A DNA stretch of 33,639 nucleotides from Thiobacillus sp. (GTDB lineage Bacteria > Pseudomonadota > Gammaproteobacteria > Burkholderiales > Thiobacillaceae), in assembly GCA_019459705.1 (NCBI GenBank), contig JAIBFE010000215.1, forward strand, positions 1 through 33,639, read 5' to 3'. This document shows positions 20,397 through 31,507 of the stretch, one piece after another; the stretch's first letter is position 1, and every line of letters starts with the position of its first letter. The notes beneath the pieces were generated by a model. It did not search any database, was not told the origin of the DNA, and was given only the letters and a program-made list of their open reading frames with translations. The position numbers were made by a program, and so were the translations under genes.

Positions 20397-23171
20397 TTAA
20401 CGTAGCCCCGCCTCAATATTCCGGGCTTTGTCGCCCAGCGGCCCCTTGAGCCTGATCAGCGGAGCGAGCTGTTGTCGCGCCTGGGAGCGGGCATTTTGTT
20501 TGGCTAGGGCTTGGGCATAGTGCAGTCGGTAGACCGGAACCTGGGGAGCCAGTTCGACGGCCTTGGATAGCAATGAAGTGCCCCTTTTCAAATCACGTCC
20601 GCTGGTAGTCAGCAGCCAGCCGAGCGTGTCCAGGATATTGGCCTGCAAAGGGGCCAATTGGTAGGCTTTCTCTGCGTATTGCTGTGCCTGGTCGGGCGCG
20701 CGGTCTTGCACAATGAAAGCCAGGTTGTTAAGGGCCTGGAGTTGATCGGGATTGATTTTCAGCACCTCCCTATAGTCCGCCTCGGCTTTGGGTAAATCCA
20801 TGCGGGACAGGCGCAGATCGGCCCGGGCTAAGCGCACTCGCACATCTTCAGGATGTTGCTCGATCCATTTGTCGAGCAAACCGTCGGCTTGGGCTAAAGC
20901 ACCATTATGGGAAACGGCCCGGTGCAGCTTGACCAGGGTCTGGCTGTCCGGTGCCAGGGTTTGAGCCCGACGGTAGGCGTCAGCGGCCTGTGACCAGTTT
21001 TTTGCAGCCAGATGAATATCGCCTTCCAGTATCTGGGCCTCGGTCTGGGTGGGGAATTGGCCCTGTGCCTGCTTGGCGATCTTCAGGGCATCGCTAATGC
21101 GGCCCTCGCGCATGTGAAGCAATACCAGACTGCTGTAGGCGGGATAGAACTGGGGCGCCTGGTTGAGCAATTTTTCCAGGTGCGAGCGCGAGGCCTTGAA
21201 ATTGCTCAGACCGAATTCGGCCTGAGCCAAGCCATGGCTCCATTGAGGGGTTTGCGGAGACAGTTTCTGTGCGCGCTGGAAGCTAATGCGGGCGCTTTCG
21301 GAATCGCCCAGGGCGAGTTGAGCTTCGCCCATGAGGCCTAGCAAACCGGCGTGTTTGGGATGGGTCTGCTGGGCACTCTTGAGGGTGGCCAGGGCCTTGT
21401 CCGGCTCGCCTCCTTGCAACTGTTGACTCGCCACCCTGAGCACCAACGCGGCAGAATCGGGCGCGGCCTTTTGGGCGCGGGCAAGCCACTGGTTGGCTTC
21501 CTTGGGGTTGCCGGCCTGAAGGGCGATGTCGGACAAGGCCAGCATCGCTTCAATATTGTCAGGGTTGCGTTCGAGTACGTCTTTCCACAGGGCTTGCGCC
21601 TGGCTGGGTTGCTTGTCCTTGAGATAGAGGTGGGCTAGCGCGCGCACGGCAGGCAACGAGCCGGGCTGGAGTTTGAGCGCGAGTTGCAGATGCTCACGGG
21701 CTTTGGCGACCTGGTTGAGGTTGCTGTGGGCTTCGGCTGCCAGCAGATGGGCTTGGGGCAGTTTGGGATCTTTGCGGATCAGGTTGTCGGCGCTGGTCAG
21801 GGCCTCTCTATATTGCCGCGCTTTGAGCTGGGTCAGGATGATGAGGATGTCGGCCTCCCGCCCGCCCGTTTTGCCGGCGGCCTCCTGGAACAGCGCCAGA
21901 GCTTCCTGGGTCTGTCCTTGGCGGGCCTCGGATTGGCCCAGGCTGGTTAGCAGCTGGGCGCTGCCGGGTTTGAGGCTTAAGGCCTGGCGGTACAGATTCT
22001 CCGCCTCGACCCAGCGACCACGTGACATTTCTGCATCTCCGGCCAGCTTGAGGGCGAAAACGTCGGGCGGGTTCTGTCGTAGCAAGGGGGCCAGCAGTTC
22101 CAGGGCTTCATCCGGGTTGCCCTGGCGCATAACGGTGACGGCCCTGAGCTTGCGGGCAAAAATGTGGCCCGGCAAGACCGCGAGTACCTGAGAGAAAGCC
22201 TTGCCCGCTTGCTCCAGCGATCCGAGGTCAAGCTGGATTGTGCCAAGGAGCAATTGATACCCGGGCAATTCCGGACGGACTTTGACAGCCTGTTGAATAA
22301 GCGGGAGTGCCTGTGCAGGCTGTTTCTGCAAGTAGAGAGAAAACGCCTTGAGATAGGCCGCATCAGGATGGCCGGGGGCGATTTTTTCGATTTTGTCGAT
22401 CTGTTTTTGGGTGTTCTTGAAATCGCCTTCGGAGAGATGGGCCAGGCCTAACTGGCCAAGTGAGCCGATATCTTTGGGTGCAATTTGCAGGGCTTTTTCA
22501 AAGCCGCTGATGGCTTCTTTCAGTTTACCTTCGTTGAACAGCTGCTGGGCAATCAGGCGCAGGGTCCTGGCGTTTTGGGGCTCTATGGCGAGGGCCTGGT
22601 CAAGCCAGTCTTTGGATTTCTGGCTGTCGCCAGTGACTTTGGCACAGGCGGCCAGGCCCCAGTAGGCGGGGATGTTTTTAGGGTTAGTCGTCCTGGACTG
22701 GGCGTAGAGCTCACAGCCGGCTTGCAGTTTGCCCAAGCCGATCAGGGCATCCCCTCGGGCGCTTTCCAGACGGGCGCGGTTGAGACTGGAAAATTGCGGG
22801 GGCGGCAGAATTTCATCCAGAACCCGCTGGTATTGCTTTTGCTCCAGCAGGCTTTCTGCAAGCAGGGGAAGAACGGATTCAGCGCCGACCCCCAGACCCT
22901 GGGCGCGCTTGAGCTCTCTCTCCGCATCTTCAGCATAACCGGATTTGAGATAAGCCTCGGCCAGCAGCAAGTGGGTGCCGGGGTTGTCCGGCGCTTTTTG
23001 GTCCGCGTTCTTGAGTTCGATCAGGCTGGTCTTGTAATCGGATTGGCCCATCGCATCCTTGGCCCGCTGGATGTGCTCCTCGGCAGTCAGGCTGGAGGTG
23101 CGGTCGCAGGCGCTGATCCCGAAAGCCAGGACCAGGGACAGCACGACAGGGGTAAGTTTGGTTCTGGGCAT
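20397..23171 (-). CDS. prsT: PEP-CTERM system TPR-repeat lipoprotein (PrsT paralogue 2)
   Basis: Lipobox-like LAFGISAC at N-terminus, about 20 TPR units, 924 aa; same architecture as the adjacent PrsT-1. Confidence 0.88.
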   Translation of the reverse strand: MPRTKLTPVVLSLVLAFGISACDRTSSLTAEEHIQRAKDAMGQSDYKTSLIELKNADQKAPDNPGTHLLLAEAYLKSGYAEDAERELKRAQGLGVGAESVLPLLAESLLEQKQYQRVLDEILPPPQFSSLNRARLESARGDALIGLGKLQAGCELYAQSRTTNPKNIPAYWGLAACAKVTGDSQKSKDWLDQALAIEPQNARTLRLIAQQLFNEGKLKEAISGFEKALQIAPKDIGSLGQLGLAHLSEGDFKNTQKQIDKIEKIAPGHPDAAYLKAFSLYLQKQPAQALPLIQQAVKVRPELPGYQLLLGTIQLDLGSLEQAGKAFSQVLAVLPGHIFARKLRAVTVMRQGNPDEALELLAPLLRQNPPDVFALKLAGDAEMSRGRWVEAENLYRQALSLKPGSAQLLTSLGQSEARQGQTQEALALFQEAAGKTGGREADILIILTQLKARQYREALTSADNLIRKDPKLPQAHLLAAEAHSNLNQVAKAREHLQLALKLQPGSLPAVRALAHLYLKDKQPSQAQALWKDVLERNPDNIEAMLALSDIALQAGNPKEANQWLARAQKAAPDSAALVLRVASQQLQGGEPDKALATLKSAQQTHPKHAGLLGLMGEAQLALGDSESARISFQRAQKLSPQTPQWSHGLAQAEFGLSNFKASRSHLEKLLNQAPQFYPAYSSLVLLHMREGRISDALKIAKQAQGQFPTQTEAQILEGDIHLAAKNWSQAADAYRRAQTLAPDSQTLVKLHRAVSHNGALAQADGLLDKWIEQHPEDVRVRLARADLRLSRMDLPKAEADYREVLKINPDQLQALNNLAFIVQDRAPDQAQQYAEKAYQLAPLQANILDTLGWLLTTSGRDLKRGTSLLSKAVELAPQVPVYRLHYAQALAKQNARSQARQQLAPLIRLKGPLGDKARNIEAGLR

Positions 23172-23180
23172 GGCAATCCT

Positions 23181-25956
23181 TTAGCGTGAGGAGAGTTGCT
23201 GATAGAGCTGTCGGGCCTGAGCTTGGGCAGGGAAGACGATTTCACGGTCCAGCAGGGTCTTGAGTTCCTGTCTGGCACGCATCGTGTCACCTGCCAGATA
23301 CAGTCCATAGGCCAGATGCCAGTGGATTTCAGCGGCATCCGGCGCCTTGGATAGCGCTTGCTGCAGAAGCTTGAGGCCGCGTTCAGGCTGCCCCTGCCGA
23401 ACCAGGATCCAGCCCAGGGTGTCCATCACGGCAGGATTGTCGGGTTTGAGCTTGAGCGCCTGCTCGGCAAATGCAAGCGCGCGGCTGTCCTTGGATTCGA
23501 AGAGAGACCACGCAAGGTTATTCAGGACAAGAAGGTTGTTTGGGTTGCTCTTGTTCAATATCAAATAATGTTCAACCGCGGCTTGATGCTGCTTGCGCTT
23601 GATCAGACTTTCGGCCAGCGCTGCGCGGGTGTTGGCGTCTTGCGGGTGGCTGGCCAGCCAGCTGGCGAGGCGCTTTTCGCCTTCTTCTGTACGCTGGGTG
23701 GCATTGAAAACCTGCAGCTGGCGGATGAGCCATGCACCGGAAGGCGCCAGTTTCTGTGCGCGTTCGAAGGCGGCGAGTGCGGCGGAGTAGTCCTTGCGCG
23801 CAAAGGCAGCGTCGCCTTCGAGGATGAAGCCGGCCGGGCTGCCGGGTTTTTGCTGCTGCACCTGTCGGGCGAGCTTGAGTGCCTCGTCAAAGCGTGCCCT
23901 GAATCTCGACGCCGCCGAGCATCAGTTGCGCATCGAGGAAATCGGGCTGGATGCTCAGGGCATCCTGCAGGGTTTTGCGTGCGCCGGCCATATCCTTGGC
24001 GGCGATCTGCGCGGTGGCGACCTTGGCCAGCGGCGCGGCCTGGCGGGGCAGGCGTTCGGCCAGCTTGCGGTAGCTGCCCAACGCGTTGGTGGTGTCTCCC
24101 AGCGCCAGCTGGATGGTGCCGAGAAGATCGAGTGCGGCTGGGTTATCGGGCTGCGCATTGACCGCTTCGCGCGCGGTGGCGAGCGCCTTGTTCTTGTCGC
24201 CCCTTGCGAGTTGATGGCGCGCCAGTGCCACCCGCGGCTGCAGTGCCTGCGGATGTGCGGCGGCGGCCTTCTCCAGCCAGCTTGCATAGACTTTTTCATC
24301 CTTGTTGCGCAGCCCCAGGTCGGCTAGCGCGAGCATGGCGCTGAGATGCTTGGGATCGGCCTTGAGGATGCTTTCGAAGCGTTGGCGTGCAGCCTCGGGT
24401 CGATTGTCTTTCAGGTCGAGTTGCGCCAGATTGGCTGCCGCAGGAAAAAACGCGGGGTCGAGCTTGAGTGCCTGGTTGAAGCTGTCACGTCCTCGGGCGA
24501 CGTCCTGTTTGCCAAGATAGGCCGCGCCCCGGTAGTTCCAGACGATCGGATCAGCGGGCTGTTTCTTTTCCAACGCGGCAATGCTGGCCAGCGCAGCGTC
24601 GAACTGTTTCTTTTTCAGCTGATTGAGAATGATGAAGGTGTCGGCGCGACTGTTGGCGCCTTCCATCGCAGCGGCGGTCTGCAGGTCGGCCATGGCACGG
24701 TTGTCGCCCTGGGCCAGTCGGGATATGCCGAGCTCGGTGCGAATGGCTGCGCTGTCGGGGCTGCGCTGTGCGGCCTGCTCGAAATAGGCCGAAGCCTGGG
24801 AAAAGTTCTTTTTGGCGAGGGCGATTTCACCGGCGACGACCAGCATACCGGCGTCCTGGCTGGCCGACTTGAGCGCCGGCGCCAGCGTGCGTGCCGCGTC
24901 GTCCGGGCGTCCCAGCCGCAGCTGCGAGGCGGCCAGCAGACGCAGTGCATAGAGATTGCCCGGCGTGGCCTTGACCACCTTGTTGAGATGCGCTTCCGCG
25001 GTCTGCAGGTTGCCGAGCGCGTATTCTATCGAGCCGCCCAACAGCAGTGCAGGGACGTAATCAGGTGCCGTCTTCAGTACCGAAGCAAGGCGATCGCGTG
25101 CGCGTTCGGTTTTCTTCTCGCGGAAATCGATCAGCGCCTGGGTATAGCGCGCCTGCAGGCTGTTGGGGGTGATTTTCAGGGCGGCCTCGACTTCCTCGCG
25201 CGCCAGGTCCAGCTTGTTTTCGGAAATGGCGATACCCGCCAGTGCGAGCCGCGTGCTGCTATGACGCGGATCGATTTTCAGCACGTCGCGATAGACTGCG
25301 GCGGCTTCCGCCGGCTTGCCCGCAGTGCGCAACAGGTCGCCTTTAAGCAATAGGCTGTCACGGTGTTTGGGGTCGATGCGCAAGGCCTGGTCGAGATCCT
25401 TCATGGCCTTGCCGGCGTCGCCGTCGGCAAGGGCCAGTTGCGCCATCGCGAGATGGATTTCGGCATTGGCGGGCGCAATCGCCAGCGCGCCTTGCAGCAT
25501 CTTGCGCGCGTCCTCCTTGCGCCCCAGTCCGAGCTCGGCGGTGGCGCGCAGGGCTTGCAGGGTGGCGGCATCGGCGTCACCGGCGGCCGGTACGGGCAGT
25601 TCGTCCAGTACACGCTGGTATTCGCGCTGCCCCAGCAAGGCCCGGGCGATCATCGGCTTGACGGTGGCGGCGGGAAAACCGGCTTCACGGGCCCGCCGGA
25701 ACTCTTTTTCCGCGCTGGCCAGATCGAGTTGCTCGAGATACAGCTTGCCCAGTTCAAAGCGTGCTTCGGCGTTGTCTTCGTCACCCGCCACGGCGTTCTT
25801 CAGCTGAATCATCGCCGCCTTGTGATCCCCCGCCGTGATCTTCGCCCGGGCATCGGCCACCAGCGAAGCTGGCTCTTCTCCGCTGCAGGCGGTCAGCAGG
25901 CTGGCGCCGAGAATCAGGGCCGGAAGTAGCCGGCGCGCGGGGACGGGAATAGACAT
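23181..25956 (-). pseudogene. prsT: PEP-CTERM system TPR-repeat lipoprotein (PrsT paralogue 1), split by apparent 1-nt frameshift
   Basis: ORF 23887..25956 (689 aa, lipoprotein signal LLTAC) holds the N-terminal part and ORF 23181..23861 (226 aa) the C-terminal part. Removing one base of the CCC at 23897-23899 joins them as ...LGGVEIQARFDEALKLARQVQQQKPGSPAGF..., about 920 aa, matching the length of PrsT-2. May be a sequencing error rather than a true pseudogene. Confidence 0.85.
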
Positions 25957-26003
25957 GGGAGCCTCCGAAGTGACCGTGTAATTATAAAAAGTATGGGTGA
26001 GGC

Positions 26004-27352
<1,349 letters not shown>

Positions 27353-27356
<4 letters not shown>

Positions 27357-29437
27357 GCGGCGTCTCCTCCAGCATATGCATTATTGTCCAACGGCAGGCT
27401 GAGGCGGAAGCGGGTGCCGCGGCCCGGCGTGCTGTCCACCTCGATATTTCCATTCAGGGCGCGCAGCGTTTCGCGACATTCATACGCGCCGATGCCCATG
27501 CCCGCCCCCTTGGTGGAATCAAACGGCTGAAACAGTCGGGTGCGGATGAATTCGTCGTCCATGCCGTTGCCGGTGTCGATGATTTCAATGATCGCCAGCC
27601 CGGCTTCCTCGAATGCGCGCACAGTGACATGGCCATTCTGGGGGGTGGCCTCCAGCGCATTTTGCAGCAAATGGCCGATGGCGCGGGTGAGGCGTTCACG
27701 TTCGGCGCGAACGCGGAGGGCTGCGGGCGGCAATTCCAGCACGGGACGCAGCTTGTATGCCTGCTTGCTGGCGGCGGCATCATTCAGGATATCAGCCAGC
27801 TCGACCGACTGTGCCTGCGCCTCGCCGCTGCCCCGGCGCAATTGCGCCAGCACCTTGTTCATGCGGGCAACCGCGTTTTCCACGGTGTCCAGCATGTCGG
27901 CCTGAAACTCGGGGTTGTGCTTGTGTTTTTCGGCATTGGCCAGCAGCAGCGACAGCTGGGCAATGAGATTTTTCAGATCGTGGATGATGAACGTGGTGGT
28001 GCGGTTGAACGACTCGAACTGACGCGCCACGATGAGCTGGTTGGATGCGCGCATTTGCGCCAGGTGTGCCGCGGCCTGACGTGCTGCCACCTTGAGCAGG
28101 TCACTGACTTCCCAGTTGAAGCTGACGTTGCCGAGCGAATGCTTGAGAACCACAAAGCCGAGCAGTTCGTCGTGCAGCATCAGTGGCACCACCAGCCAGG
28201 CGTCGTCGGCACGCTGAATCCACGCCGGCGTATCGAGATCGCCGTACAGATCGCGACGGGTTTTCATTTCGTCCAGGTCCACCACCCACTGCTTGCTGGC
28301 GAGCCACTGGATGAAAGGCGAATCGGCCGGCTCAGTGCCCTGTATATCGGCCCAATTCCAGTGGCTGGCGCGTTGATAGCCGGCGTTGTCTTCACGCATC
28401 CACAGCGCGCCGCCCGGACTTTCGAGCAGCTTGGCCAGTGCCTCGACCGCGCGTTCGCACAACTGCTCGCCGGGCTGGCCCTCGGTGAGGGTGCGGGTGA
28501 AATTGAGCCATTCTTCGCGGTAGTCGTAGCGGTAGCTGAAAAAATGCTTGGAGAGAAACACCCGCAGCCGCGCGCGCAGAGTGCCAGAAAACATCAGCAG
28601 CACCAGCAGCATGGCGGCGGCGAAGATGAACACGGTCTGTACCACGTCGCCCCACTCGCCGCCGAACAGGCGCAGGTAATAGCCGGCGCCGGCCATCAGC
28701 AGCAGGTAAATGCCCGCACCGAGCAGGCTGGCGGTGTGGAAAGCCATGCTGCGTGACAGCCCGACCGGTGCTGCCCACTCCGGATTGCGTGCGGCGGAAA
28801 CCGCGATCAGTGGCGTCACCAAGGCCGCCACATAGCCGCGCGCCGCCCACACCCGAGCGTCCATTGCGTTGAACAGTGCGGCATTGGCGTAGAGATAGAA
28901 GTCGTATATGAACAGTCCGCCCAGCCCGAGGCAGAGAAACTTGATTGCCCAGCGGTCTTCCGGACGGGTGCTGCGGTAGACCTGCTCGACCAGTACCAGG
29001 CCCATGACAGTGAGCAGAACCAGCCCCAGATTCCCGGCCCATCGCGCCAGCACCGGTTGGGTGGGAGCGATGAAGGGCATGACGCTGGCAAGCAGCAGAC
29101 CGATCACAAGCACGCTGGCCAGGGTACGGATAAGGTGCAGGGGTGCCGGCAGGCTTGCACCTGGCGGCAGCCGCAGCCGCAGGATATAAAGTAGCAGTGC
29201 CAGCCATGCACCGTTGCGCACGACTTCGGCGGCGAGTTCCAGCCGTGGCGGCAGCATCCCCCAGGCGGCCAGTGCCGACATTCCCCCCCAGGCCGCGCTG
29301 AGTCCGGTGGCGAGCATCAGCAGACGACCCTGCGGACGTTGCCGCCAACTGGCGATGATGAGTCCGGACAGCCCCAGATAGGTCAGCGCCGCCAGGCCAT
29401 AACCGACGGCAGCGAGGAGGAGCAGGGTGTCGGGCAT
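27353..29437 (-). CDS. prsK: PEP-CTERM system histidine kinase PrsK
   Basis: N-terminal multi-TM region, GAF-like middle, FIIHDLKNLIAQLSLLLANAEKH H-box and HATPase (GTGNGMDDEFIRTRLFQPFDSTKGAGMGIGAYE). Overlaps prsR by 4 bp. Confidence 0.9.
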
Positions 29438-29459
29438 GGTCGGTTTCAGGCGTGCGCGT

Positions 29460-30854
29460 TCAGCGTACGCCCTTTCCCCACAACACGACTTGTGCGGTCT
29501 GGAACAGGATCATGAGATCGAGAAACAGGCTGTGATTCTTGACGTAATAAAGATCGTATTGCAGCTTGTGCATGGCGTCGTCGTCGGTTGCGCCATACGC
29601 GTAGCGTACCTGTGCCCAACCGGTGATGCCGGGTTTGACGGTGTGACGTACCCCGTAATAGGGAATTTTCTGGGTCAGGTCCTGCACGAAATAGGGGCGC
29701 TCGGGGCGCGGGCCGACGAAGCTCATGTCGCCGAAAAACACGTTGAATATCTGCGGCAGCTCGTCGATGCGGGTGCGCCGGATGAAACGCCCGGTGAGCG
29801 TCACGCGGCTGTCGTTCTGTCCGGCCCAGCGCGGCTTGCCGTCTTTTTCGGCATCGACGCACATGCTGCGGAACTTGAGGATGGTGAAATTGCGGCAGCC
29901 CTGGCCTACGCGCTCCTGGCGGTACAGCACCGGGCCGGGACTTTCCAGCTTGATCAGCAGCGCGGCCAGCGCCATGATCGGCAGGCAGACCACCAGCATG
30001 GCCGCGCTGACCAGCAGGTCGAACAGGCGTTTGACGGTGTCGCGCACGATCCCCTGGTGGAAGCCTTCGGCCAGGATCATCCAGCTGGCGTTCATCGAAT
30101 CCAGCTGCAAATGGCCGTTCTCGCGCTCGAAGAAGCTTGACAGTTCCAGGACCCGGATGCCGTACAGCTTGCATTTCAGCAGTTCCTGCACCGGCATGCC
30201 GCCGCCCCGGCGGTCACGCACGGCGAGGATGATCTCGCTGATTTGCAGACGCAGCGCCAGTTCGGGCAGGGATTCCTGGGTGTCGAGAATGCGCGCATGG
30301 TCGACGAAATGATGACTGCCGCCCATCGGCAGGTAACCGACCACCTGGGTATTGCTGGCGTGGCCGCGCTTGGTCAGCAGCGCCTCGACGTGGGCGGCGC
30401 GGCTGCCGGTGCCGATCACCAGGGCGCGGGTCTTGAGTGCGCCCGCCCGCGCCCAGCGGATGAATAGCGCACGGCTGAGCAGGATGCCCAGCAGCGCCAG
30501 GCCGAATGACAACAGGAAAGCCCCGCGCCCGACCAGCAGGGGGGGGAAGAAATAAAACAACAGGCTCATCGTCACCAGGCCCAAACCGAAGCTCAGGCCG
30601 AGACGCTGCAGCAGGGTGCGAACGCCGCCCTGCCATTCCAGGTCGTAGAGACCGCTCGCGGTCATCAGTCCCAGCATGACGATGGCGAAGGTCAGGGCCT
30701 TGGGCAGCAGGGGATTGAGATCGTCCGGAATCACGCCGCCGTCGAAGAAGCGCGCGCTGACACCCGCGTAGATGGCGCCACCGAGAATCAGCGACTCGAT
30801 CAGCACCAGCAGCAATAAATTCAGGGGCACGTAGTGCCGGAAAAATCGGATCAC
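29460..30854 (-). CDS. PEP-CTERM system-associated sugar transferase (EpsB/undecaprenyl-phosphate glycosylphosphotransferase type)
   Basis: Multi-TM N-terminus, then KRLFDLLVSAAMLVVCLPIMALAALLIKLESPGPVLYRQERVGQGCRNFTILKFRSM...RIDELPQIFNVFFGDMSFVGPRPERP. Confidence 0.9.
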   Translation of the reverse strand: MIRFFRHYVPLNLLLLVLIESLILGGAIYAGVSARFFDGGVIPDDLNPLLPKALTFAIVMLGLMTASGLYDLEWQGGVRTLLQRLGLSFGLGLVTMSLLFYFFPPLLVGRGAFLLSFGLALLGILLSRALFIRWARAGALKTRALVIGTGSRAAHVEALLTKRGHASNTQVVGYLPMGGSHHFVDHARILDTQESLPELALRLQISEIILAVRDRRGGGMPVQELLKCKLYGIRVLELSSFFERENGHLQLDSMNASWMILAEGFHQGIVRDTVKRLFDLLVSAAMLVVCLPIMALAALLIKLESPGPVLYRQERVGQGCRNFTILKFRSMCVDAEKDGKPRWAGQNDSRVTLTGRFIRRTRIDELPQIFNVFFGDMSFVGPRPERPYFVQDLTQKIPYYGVRHTVKPGITGWAQVRYAYGATDDDAMHKLQYDLYYVKNHSLFLDLMILFQTAQVVLWGKGVR

Positions 30855-30893
30855 GGCCGTTTACTCATAAGAAATCATGGCTAAAGCCAATGA

Positions 30894-30908
30894 GCATCTT
30901 CCATGCCA
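30894..30908 (-). promoter_or_regulatory. Predicted sigma-54 promoter of sugar transferase-prsK-prsR-prsT operon
   Basis: Minus strand TGGCAT-GGAAG-ATGC versus TGGCAC-N5-TTGC; 40-54 bp upstream of the start at 30854. Confidence 0.6.
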
Positions 30909-30931
30909 GGGTCGGGTTGCAATGAGAATGG

Positions 30932-31507
30932 TCAAGTCAGGGTCCGCACCTGAGGCAGGCGCACGCGCCGCGGGTTGCCGTCGGCCTGCAGGCGTTTCAT
31001 GCCACGCAGTTCGGCGGCCGGGTAGACGATGATTTCGATCGTTGCGCGAGGATCATCGATGACAAATCGGGGATAGATCCGTCCGGGGGCATCCGCTGCG
31101 CGATATTCGGCGACTTGATACGGGGTCGTCAGGCGCAGCAACAGAAAATCGACATCCTTTTGCTGATCGGTAAAGAGTTGCAGGTTGATGCTGGCGTGGC
31201 GCCCGGCCGTGCCATTGAGCACCGGCCCGGTCAGATGGGGGTCGAAGTCGGCCAGCTGTTCCATGTACTCGATGGCGACCTGCCGCAGCAGGGCCAGTTG
31301 TGCGCGGGTTTCGTCAGCCTGGTACAGCGCCTGATAGCTGCGCAGCGCCTCTTCGATCTGCTGGTTGTCCGGAAGGTTGCCGCTGTCGGGTGCGCCAAGC
31401 TGGCGCGCCGCCTTGCGCTTGGCACTGCCGTAGTCAAGACTGCCGTCTTCGGCCAGTATGCGTGCCGCCGCGTGCGCAATGCGGCGGCGCATGTCCTGAT
31501 GTTTCAT
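30932..31507 (-). CDS. Conserved hypothetical protein
   Basis: 191-aa ORF MKHQDMRRRIAHAAARILAEDGSLDYGSAKRKAARQLG...; start overlaps the PBP stop (ATGA). Confidence 0.8.
   Translation of the reverse strand: MKHQDMRRRIAHAAARILAEDGSLDYGSAKRKAARQLGAPDSGNLPDNQQIEEALRSYQALYQADETRAQLALLRQVAIEYMEQLADFDPHLTGPVLNGTAGRHASINLQLFTDQQKDVDFLLLRLTTPYQVAEYRAADAPGRIYPRFVIDDPRATIEIIVYPAAELRGMKRLQADGNPRRVRLPQVRTLT

Noticed and set aside
20397-25956. Long repetitive region considered as a DNA repeat or CRISPR-like array
   Set aside because: Explained by TPR-coding degeneracy in two PrsT genes; no constant repeat/spacer structure.
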